Source of the DNA: Evernia prunastri
Taxonomy: Eukaryota; Ascomycota; Lecanoromycetes; Lecanorales; Parmeliaceae
Assembly: GCA_003184365.1 (NCBI GenBank)
Contig: NKYR01000069.1
Location: 63,959-127,958, forward strand
Length of the DNA: 64,000 bases
Reading direction: 5' to 3'
Every line of letters starts with the position of its first letter. The stretch's first letter is position 1. Shown piece after piece: positions 56,684-64,000 of this stretch. Under the pieces are notes generated by a model. That model saw only the letters and a list, made by a program, of their open reading frames with translations. It was not told the origin of the DNA and made no database searches. Made by a program: the position numbers and the translations under genes.

Positions 56684-58015
56684 ATGGCACCTAGAGGTCG
56701 CAGACACGCGAAAAGAGCTTTGCCCTTAGAGACACCACCATACGTTGGCAGTGATATTCCGATCCTCGAACAACCGCAAGGATATTACACGTACAGGGAC
56801 GCGAAAAGCGGTTTGTTATTAGAGTCACCACCATACTATATCTCACCAGCACACTATTACGCTAGAACAACAAGACTGGACGCGACAGGACTGCGCTCAA
56901 GTAAGAGCGGCCGTGAAGCAGCTATAGATGACTTGGCTGAAGACTTCAAAGACATGGGGACAAGTCGACGCAAAGGCTCTACACTAGGCGGCAGATCTCG
57001 AGGCAGGCGGGATGCTCGCCACGCGAATGACATCGACGGCTTTGACGAATGTAGTATGAAACCTGGGAGACCATCGAGGCGAGATGAACCAAAAAGCAGA
57101 AGAGGAGTGCCTCGGCACACGGATGACGTGGACAGCTTCGACGATGAGGACATCGAGCCTCCTAGATCATCGAGACGAGGTGGAACTCAGGAGAAACATG
57201 ACCCACGTTACTTGGATGACATGGACAGCAGTGAAGATGGTCACATCGAGCCCCTTAGGACATCGACAAAGAGTGGACCTCAAGGCAGACGAAACCCTCG
57301 GCGCATGAATGACGTGGACAGGTTCGACGAGGTGCCTCGTAGACCATCAAGACAAGGTAAACCTCATGGCAAAGGAGATCGTGGGCACATGGATGAGGAA
57401 AACAGCTTCGACGAGAGCATCGAGCCCTGCACATCACTGAGACAACATAGACGTCAAGGCAAACGAGACCTCCGTCACGTGGATGATGAGAACAGCTTCG
57501 ATGATGAGCCAAGCAGACCATCAACACGAAGCGGACCCCAAGGCCGGCGAGGCCCAGCCACAGCATCTCGACACATGAACGCACCCACTGAGGATGCAAT
57601 CTCACTCCTCCCAAGAAGCGGTCGTGAAGCGAGGTTTCCGAATACGAAGTCATCTCGTCGCCACGAAATGGAAGCCGAACTTGCCACTGCCGAAGAAGAC
57701 CGCGCCCGGTTCCAACGGGCCGTGGAGAGAACGGAAAGGAGGGGCCCGGGCAAGGATGCTTCGAGACGTGACCGGGAGAAGCAAATGGGCCGCCGGCTGC
57801 AGGAGCGTATCTCGAAGATTAAGATGGATATTTACAAGATGGATCCCGACCCAGCGAGGCTCGATAGTGCTGCTGAGTCTTTCCCGTGTCTCGACAGCGA
57901 TGATTACGAGCATGAGGAGCGCAGAACTCGCCATGGCCGCCGAGGTCCTGCAGCTGGACGTGGTGGAGGTCGTGGTCGTCACCGGGTTCGTCATCTTGAT
58001 GCATGCGATGACTGA
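56684..58015 (+). CDS. Array gene 7: mixed-charge repeat protein with C-terminal helical hairpin
   Basis: An intronless frame of 443 residues starting MAPRGRRHAKRALPLETPPY. About six tandem units of 28-32 residues (57004-57570) follow the pattern rRd.RhmdDvdsFDe...EP.RpSr. A charged helical segment (RHEMEAELATAEEDRARF to MGRRLQERISKIKMDIYK, about 320-385) resembles the hairpin segments of array gene 6. The tail is basic and Gly-rich (RRGPAAGRGGGRGRH) and ends in acidic residues. No signal peptide, so probably intracellular. No recognised family; the helix similarity links it to gene 6. Confidence 0.65.
   Translation: MAPRGRRHAKRALPLETPPYVGSDIPILEQPQGYYTYRDAKSGLLLESPPYYISPAHYYARTTRLDATGLRSSKSGREAAIDDLAEDFKDMGTSRRKGSTLGGRSRGRRDARHANDIDGFDECSMKPGRPSRRDEPKSRRGVPRHTDDVDSFDDEDIEPPRSSRRGGTQEKHDPRYLDDMDSSEDGHIEPLRTSTKSGPQGRRNPRRMNDVDRFDEVPRRPSRQGKPHGKGDRGHMDEENSFDESIEPCTSLRQHRRQGKRDLRHVDDENSFDDEPSRPSTRSGPQGRRGPATASRHMNAPTEDAISLLPRSGREARFPNTKSSRRHEMEAELATAEEDRARFQRAVERTERRGPGKDASRRDREKQMGRRLQERISKIKMDIYKMDPDPARLDSAAESFPCLDSDDYEHEERRTRHGRRGPAAGRGGGRGRHRVRHLDACDD
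57004..57570 (+). repeat. Six imperfect coding tandem repeats, about 90 bp each
   Basis: Coding repeats of array gene 7 centred on Asp-Asp-Val-Asp-Ser-Phe-Asp and Glu-Pro...Arg-Pro-Ser. Unit lengths vary by a few codons and always keep frame, which implies selection on the protein. Confidence 0.7.
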
Positions 58016-58696
58016 TAGTGAGGTTGTTGGTACGAAGGCAAGCTGCTAAGGATTGTGACCCTCAGACTTGCTAATCGGCTAGGTTATCGTCAGGGAGGTT
58101 GCCGACATGATTCAAAGTACACTATGGAGTGTGGGGATACATAAGCACGGATTGTGACAGATTGAGATGGGTCTGTTCGTTGTTTTCCTCTTGCGTGTTG
58201 GCATGCAAAATTCTGGCGCGGATGCTTTCATAGCGGTACATTTGAAGACTAGGTGGTAGAACTTAATATGCTTGCGATGGCAGATCACTTCCCTTGAAGC
58301 TCTAGCCACTATGGCGGCGCTAGCTCCAGGTCTGCCTGGAAGATTGATTGTACGCCGCATGCGGCTAGCCGTTGGGGCGGGCAGCTTGTAAGCCTTGTTA
58401 TGGTGTTAATGCACCGAACATGATACGTCTTGAGAGAAAGGTCCTGTTTCAAAAGTGTTATTGACCCGCCCATCACAAAAGTTCTGCGTTCTCTTCTCCT
58501 TCTCCCTCTTGTCTTCATATTGCCCAAGATCCTTTCTAGCAGTCTTCCTGAAGATCTTCTTCTGTGCACCCCTCTTACATATCCTCGCTCTCCAGACACA
58601 ATCAAACTCGTCCTTGGCAAAGCCTCTAAGCACACAGAAAAACTTCAAGCCCTCCGTCACACCACCTTCCAGCGCACCCAGATTTCCCAGCACCAG

Positions 58697-59497
58697 ATGT
58701 CAAGACATGTAGCCACCAACGCAGACCGAAGGCGACACCAGAGCGAAAGAAGCCAAGCCACTGGACGTGAACATTATCATTATTGTCAGACTGTTGGCCC
58801 TCACTGGTCTGATTCGGAGCGGGAGGACGATCCGGTTGCACCTCCACGCCATGGCCATGGCTGGGGTGTCAATGTACACGGCGAGCCTCTATCACCACCC
58901 CCACCATATTCCGAGCAAGACAACACCGGAGCTAGAGCCACAACACCGTCGAAGAGGCTCGTCGTCAAACGCTACGCTAGCCCTGGAGGGTTTTCTGAAT
59001 TCGTCGAGTACAGTTCAGGTCGCAAGGATCGCGACGTAATGAACGGGGACGGCAGCCGTGAGCCTTGGCCCTACACTGATCATGAGGATACGTCGGACGA
59101 TGGCTCGGATCACTCAGGCATGATCAACCTTACCTCTGGTCGCAGGATGCCTCGAAGCGAGTGGGAAGATCAGGATCCAACGCAGTATTCCAGCGAGGAA
59201 GTGGAGGACGATGAGCAGCCAGAGACTTCCCCAAGTCATCACGGCTCCAGACCTCAACAGAGACGTAGGAGGATCCACCACTCGAGTTCAGAGGATTATG
59301 ATGCTGACCTTGATGTGCGTCACAACTCGAGTTCAGAGGATGATGATTCCGACCGCGAGGTTCCAACCCCTCGCAGTGAGGGCAGAGGCGTGCGAAGGTA
59401 CAGGGGCCGACAGAGTCTCGCGCGACGTGGAGGGCGTGGAGGGCACGGAGATAGAGAGACACCCCGCCATCTGGGCACGCGAGCTCGACGCCTATAA
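58697..59497 (+). CDS. Array gene 8: orphan Ser/Asp/Arg-rich protein
   Basis: An intronless frame of 266 residues from MSRHVATNADRRRHQSERSQ. A His/Tyr/Trp-rich N terminus is followed by an ordered-looking patch (RLVVKRYASPGGFSEFVEYS), acidic Ser clusters suitable for CK2-type phosphorylation (two copies of SSSEDxDxD, about residues 198-222) and a Gly/Arg-rich basic end. The frame continues 89 codons upstream, but that part is CT-rich leader. No known domain. Confidence 0.6.
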   Translation: MSRHVATNADRRRHQSERSQATGREHYHYCQTVGPHWSDSEREDDPVAPPRHGHGWGVNVHGEPLSPPPPYSEQDNTGARATTPSKRLVVKRYASPGGFSEFVEYSSGRKDRDVMNGDGSREPWPYTDHEDTSDDGSDHSGMINLTSGRRMPRSEWEDQDPTQYSSEEVEDDEQPETSPSHHGSRPQQRRRRIHHSSSEDYDADLDVRHNSSSEDDDSDREVPTPRSEGRGVRRYRGRQSLARRGGRGGHGDRETPRHLGTRARRL

Positions 59498-61249
59498 AAA
59501 CACAGGCAAGGGCCGTCGTCTGTTGATGAAGTCCACTCTGAGAGTTGAAGTGCAATTCAGTGTGTCACGACATGGTCTGGACAGAGAGAGGTACTAGCTT
59601 TGAAATGGCCGCAAGCAACAATTTCTCCATCAGTACAAGCGTGGGGAAGGCCCAGAAGCTTCTTCTTGGCGTCCTTATTATCCTGCAAGCTTGCGGAGGT
59701 TTACTTTAGTCCGCCCTTTTTTTAGAAATAACGGCAGGTTAATTGAATCCACTGTTTACCTAATAACAATGCCACGAGTGCTATCACGAGATTTGACATG
59801 TGTAAACCAAGACTTCGGCAGCTGATGCCGACCGGGATGGTATCGCTATCTCAACGGTGGAAATGGAATTGCTATGCATAGAAGCCGAGCTGCAGGAAAA
59901 ATTCAATCTCATGACGGCTCTTAAATTACCACCATGCTACCTCCTTCCCGTTTCTGCTCTGGTCATAGTACCTAAGCGTTGTGTGCTTGTGTCGCCGGGC
60001 CTTGAATTTTTGGAATCTTTATGCTATCTTGTCAGAGTGCTCTAAGATAGTAACTCCGATAAATAAGACGTACCTGCGATCCGGTGTAAGATCCATTGGC
60101 TCTCGTTCTCGCTTGTGAGGATGGGTGCGTTATTTTTGGTCCAGTCTCCATTGCACATTAATAAACATTGCTGACTTTGCATATAATTAGCGCTCTCACT
60201 CAGAATAAATACAATGCAAAGATCTTACAGAGCTAGTCCCAGAGAATTTTGCGTCGAATCTTTGACCGGATGACCTCGGCCTCCTAATATTATCAACAGG
60301 ACATCCCTCCGCTTGCCCGATTCAGCACGATAAAATAAATAGCTCTCTATGACTCGAACCTCCTTTCTAATTCTACTGGCTTGTAGTTGCATGTCACGTT
60401 GTAGCAAAGCGGCAGAAGACCGGATCGGCGCTGTATTGCCCATTGTAGGGAAGTACTAGTTTTGTCAACATCATGGGCGGCTCCAGAAGAGTCGAATACA
60501 ATGACAAAAAGTCAATACCCCACAATGGGCCAAACCTCAGCGATCTTCCTGCTAAAGGCCGACATCCAAGCTCTAATGGACTGTCGGCGATACGAGGTAG
60601 TATCCGAGGTTCCAATATCACCACTTCTCATGCTTCCATCAGTCACCAAATGGCGTGGTTTGACGGGACGAAAAGCACTGTAATTGTTAGTAGCGAAAAG
60701 TGATAATGATACCATCGATAATGCTCGCTATCATGCCCATAGTAGGATGTTCCCGCGGCTTATTCATTTACCGCCTCGAGACGGAGGGGCCGCGCTGCCC
60801 GTCAAACAGATCAGCCGATGAAATGTGGCACACCTACCTGAGTCACAGCTTATGAAACTTGATCCTCCGTGGCGGGGTTCGCTTACCGCCGCAAAGGATC
60901 CAGCTCAGGATTTACCCTGGATGCTGCTCATCTTTAAGTACAAGGCCCCGGGCTTCTGGTGTACACCATTTCTTCCCCACACTCTCGTTTCATAAAGCAT
61001 CCACCGCACATCATCATGTAGCCTCAAAGCTCCAAGGTTAATGCTGATACCGCAAGCAATCGATCGCTCTGTTCAACATTCGTTCGCTACCCCACACTTT
61101 TTTCACGGCTGGCCAGCTGCACCGCACGGTGGCTGATCAGATTTTGTGCAAGCCGGTTAAGACTTTTCTTGCAGGCTGCGGGTAAGGAAAGTCCCTGAAG
61201 ACTCATAGACCTTCTCAATCACTATTCTCTCCACGGTTGTGGAGAAGAC
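59498..61249. other. Intergenic between array genes 8 and 9
   Basis: No supported gene. Overlapping - strand frames near 60225-60715 contain short plausible stretches only. The 5' exon of gene 9 may lie near 61000-61240. Confidence 0.35.
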
Positions 61250-62404
61250 TTGACCCTGGAGCGACCTCAGTTGCACAGTCACATTTCAAGGCAAGAGGCC
61301 TTGGAGAACTTGAACAGCCGACCTATCCCAAGTTGTGATTCAGCAGAAACAGAGACAGAATTGGACAGATCCGTGGCCCGTGGTCGTAACTTGGAAGGAG
61401 AGTCGGCATCTCACTTCGGTCGTGGACAATTTCGTGGCGAGAAGGAAGGTCGACGCCAACTTAGCCAAACTGAAGAAGGCATCCCCGTCCTCGAACCACA
61501 CCGTGTCCTTAACGAAGGAGTCCGTCCCCGAAAGCCTTATGTAATTGATAAACAGAATATGACCGCTCGCCTTCGTGGTAGCCAGTCCTTGGAATCGATT
61601 CTTGTTGCAACACCGCATCGTGTCAAACGTTCCATGAACGAGGCTGACCTGATCACCTCCCTGTCATTCCCTAATACTCAATATCATACGAATTCTGGCT
61701 TGTGGACCCGCCCACGTAACCTCGGTGACACAGACGTCAATAATCAGCTCCATGCAGCTCGTCAGAGCTGTGATGGAACAAGAAAGGAGAGTTCAGGACC
61801 TCACCAAACTGAAGGGCATGTAGAAGAAAGACCCAACTATGGTGATGTTGAGGATGAATGTCAGCTTGAACGTATGGGAAGACTCGAGGTGGATACTATA
61901 CTACAAGGGAACAGCCTGAAAACAGATGGAGATAGTAGCGAGGATTTTGAAGATGGGCTTCGTGCAGGCAAACCTAGACGTGGACGAAAGCGTTACTCGG
62001 GAGTGGGGCCCGGCCTTCACCTGCCAACCCGAATGCATTATTTTGATGAACAGACCAGTGAAGACGATTTGGCGCACGAAGCTCCGGGAAGAGGCCTACG
62101 CAGGATCCCAGTCATTGACTTTAGGCCTCTCCTTGTGAGAAAGACTTTGGGACCACAATTTCGTAACACCATCTCGAGAATCGTGTCCGAAAATTTTCCA
62201 ATCCACTGTCTTCCCAATTGCTCGGACCCTCTCCACCCCAACAACGAACACACTCCTCGTCAACCCACCCACGAAGATGACCATAGAGTCCTCGAGTCTG
62301 AAATCAGCGATGCGCTCAACGATGATTCAGACAGCGCCGATGTGGAAGATAATGAACAGCTCGATGACAGTGGGGACTGCTCAGATGAAGAGGAGGAGCT
62401 ATGA
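61250..62404 (+). CDS. Array gene 9: orphan acidic protein, 5' end unresolved
   Basis: An open frame of 384 codons begins at a TTG, not an ATG, so either an upstream exon with the true start exists (an ATG frame lies near 61040) or translation starts at the Met near codon 104. The protein is hydrophilic, with ordered-looking pieces (RRIPVIDFRPLLVRKTLGPQ then FRNTISRIVSENFPIHCLPN) and an extremely acidic C terminus (DSADVEDNEQLDDSGDCSDE and more). No domain recognised; its position and composition make it a member of the array. Confidence 0.5.
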   Translation: MTLERPQLHSHISRQEALENLNSRPIPSCDSAETETELDRSVARGRNLEGESASHFGRGQFRGEKEGRRQLSQTEEGIPVLEPHRVLNEGVRPRKPYVIDKQNMTARLRGSQSLESILVATPHRVKRSMNEADLITSLSFPNTQYHTNSGLWTRPRNLGDTDVNNQLHAARQSCDGTRKESSGPHQTEGHVEERPNYGDVEDECQLERMGRLEVDTILQGNSLKTDGDSSEDFEDGLRAGKPRRGRKRYSGVGPGLHLPTRMHYFDEQTSEDDLAHEAPGRGLRRIPVIDFRPLLVRKTLGPQFRNTISRIVSENFPIHCLPNCSDPLHPNNEHTPRQPTHEDDHRVLESEISDALNDDSDSADVEDNEQLDDSGDCSDEEEEL

Positions 62405-64000
62405 GATGTCCATCATGCGGTAGAAGACCACAGAGGAGACTGGCTACTGCGTTGGTCAAGGCTGAGACATTTGAGGCACGCGACACGCGCGGATGGCGAG
62501 TGAGAATGGTAAATTGCATGGGCGCTTCTTAGTTGGTCTTGCAACTTGCATCCTGGAGTATCCTGGAGATCGTCGTCGTATAGTTGTAATTATGAAGACG
62601 AAGCTCCTATGTTTTCCTCGGCCTCGGAAAATCTAAGATCCTACTCTATATGCTAAGTTATTTCGAGCTTAGCGTACAGCGTACTTCTAAAGCATATTAA
62701 GGTACAGTCCTTGGCACTGATTAAGTCGTTGCAGCAACCACCGAGGTAAAAGACCTCCCTCCCCTTCCCACATTATCCAAACCCACACCTTACTTCGTGC
62801 CATTTGAAGGCTTCGAGTATTTCGCTTGTCGATATTCTCGTTTTTGTTCTACTGCCCGCCCGCAACGAGAAAATCCAATCTCCCTCCGCCCGTCCGATCC
62901 AAAATCGTGCGCCTGCTACTCTAAGAATTGATGCTATTGCTACAGATTCCATTAAAACTTTACATCGCCACAATGATACCCAGAAAAAGCTCTTCATGCA
63001 CAGCTTACCATACCGACCTGAAATCCTCCCTAAAGGTAGCCCTCAAAAACTCCACCAAGCCGCTCAACCAGGGGACACTTCGAAACGCCAGAGAATAGTT
63101 GAGTGAGGCATACAAGGATCTTCCCTCTATCAAAAGATGTTAGGACGGCTCTTCAATCCGATCCATACAATGCATAGAATATAACTCCAGAGGTATGAGG
63201 CTAATGTGGATACTGATTACCACTGTTCTGCACGAAAACCCCAAACATACAACGCTTATGTGGCTATCAAAGTTGCCAAGCGCGTTCCTAAAGCTCAACA
63301 CTAATTCTATGTATAGATTAACTTTTGCAGATTGACGGTCTTGGAATATAAGTCAGGCAGCAAGCTTTGACCATGCTGCTACCCACTCATGAAAGGGCTG
63401 CATTCGATCTGCGTACATGTAGCCCAAATTTTAACCATCCATTATCCAATTTGGTAGGATACTCCAAAGAATCAACCAGCCCGCACTGACCTAAAAATTT
63501 GGAATTGCCATCTACTGCACCAACGGACGTTTTGCCTTAAATAGCCAAGAACGCAAGCCACTCTTTTAGAACCTTTCGATTGTGGTTATCCGCAGAGTAA
63601 TGACACTAAAACTACTCCAAAAAGCGGCGGGAAAGACAAAGAACGTGGCGGAGGGATGCTTGACAACTCTGATGGCAGTGGCCGTCTCTTGATCCTGCTC
63701 TCTGGGTTGCGTAAACGTTTCTCATGATCTCATGAGGCCGATGAACACAGAAAACCAGAGCGCTGGGACAACAAGAGGCGATTTGAGCCTCGGCAAGTCA
63801 AAGCGGTTGACATGAATAGGAGGAAAATTGGAGCTGTCGTACCAACGACCAGGGAAAAGAACTGAGATACAGAACCATTATACAACTGTACCAGCACCAT
63901 TTGGAATCAAGTCTGGCATTCCAAATCCTTATACTTCAATTGTCAGGAAAGCGATGGCGGGAGAAGTATGCTGGCTTCCCTCGCCGCCAGAAGTCCTAGC
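62405..64000. other. Right end of window, no supported gene
   Basis: A + strand frame at 62804-63106 (100 codons, Pro/Lys/Gln-rich end) lacks a convincing start and family and may be another decayed array member. After 63110 the sequence is AT-richer with only short frames. Confidence 0.35.

Noticed and set aside
1..64000. CRISPR arrays, bacterial operons, ribosome binding sites
   Set aside because: The window is eukaryotic: spliced genes throughout, no regularly spaced repeats and no Shine-Dalgarno pattern.

Overview
The window looks like nuclear DNA of a filamentous ascomycete (Pezizomycotina, most likely a Dothideomycete). Genes are dense and split by short introns of about 50-100 nt with GT...AG borders and CTRAY branch sites. 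The recognisable proteins are typical of the group: DMATS prenyltransferase, CYP504, an APSES cell-cycle factor, an F-box protein and a LYR/Cup1-like protein. Exon joins given here were worked out by hand from splice signals, reading phase and family conservation.

Region 1 (1-8 kb) looks like the edge of a specialised-metabolite cluster. It holds a cytochrome P450 (-), a DMATS-type aromatic prenyltransferase (-) and, divergently, an MIO-type aromatic amino-acid ammonia-lyase (+). The 1.1-kb divergent promoter carries a perfect 9-bp inverted repeat with CCG/CGG ends. The combination suggests deamination, prenylation and oxidation of an aromatic amino acid. The lyase has Glu-Leu at the residue pair that sets substrate choice, where known enzymes have Phe-Leu, His-Leu or His-Gln.

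Region 2 (8.5-28 kb) holds mostly housekeeping or orphan genes separated by long empty stretches: an Mbp1-like APSES/ankyrin factor, a Cup1-like LYR protein, a 2-oxoglutarate oxygenase with a C2H2 finger, a membrane-anchored methyltransferase, an F-box protein, a small unknown gene and an FHA-like protein. A 27.7-28.3 kb island has repeated sequence copies differing mostly by transitions.

Region 3 (29-35 kb) is a catabolic cluster for phenylacetate/tyrosine via homogentisate: a CYP504 hydroxylase, fumarylacetoacetase and, divergently, homogentisate 1,2-dioxygenase. Maleylacetoacetate isomerase, the step between the last two, is not in the window.

Region 4 (36-43 kb) has two small secreted-protein genes (one with six cysteines, visible only after splicing), a J-domain protein, a decayed tRNA-like element and a GT8 glycosyltransferase.

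Region 5 (44-62.5 kb) is the strangest part. At least nine genes in a row, all on +, encode mixed-charge, low-complexity proteins with no domain I recognise. Several carry their own internal repeats. Two share a nearly identical C-terminal motif and two share a helical-hairpin-like segment. I read it as a lineage-specific tandem array of disordered-protein genes. Its last member starts without a visible ATG, one member has an in-frame stop near its start, and another seems broken over several frames.
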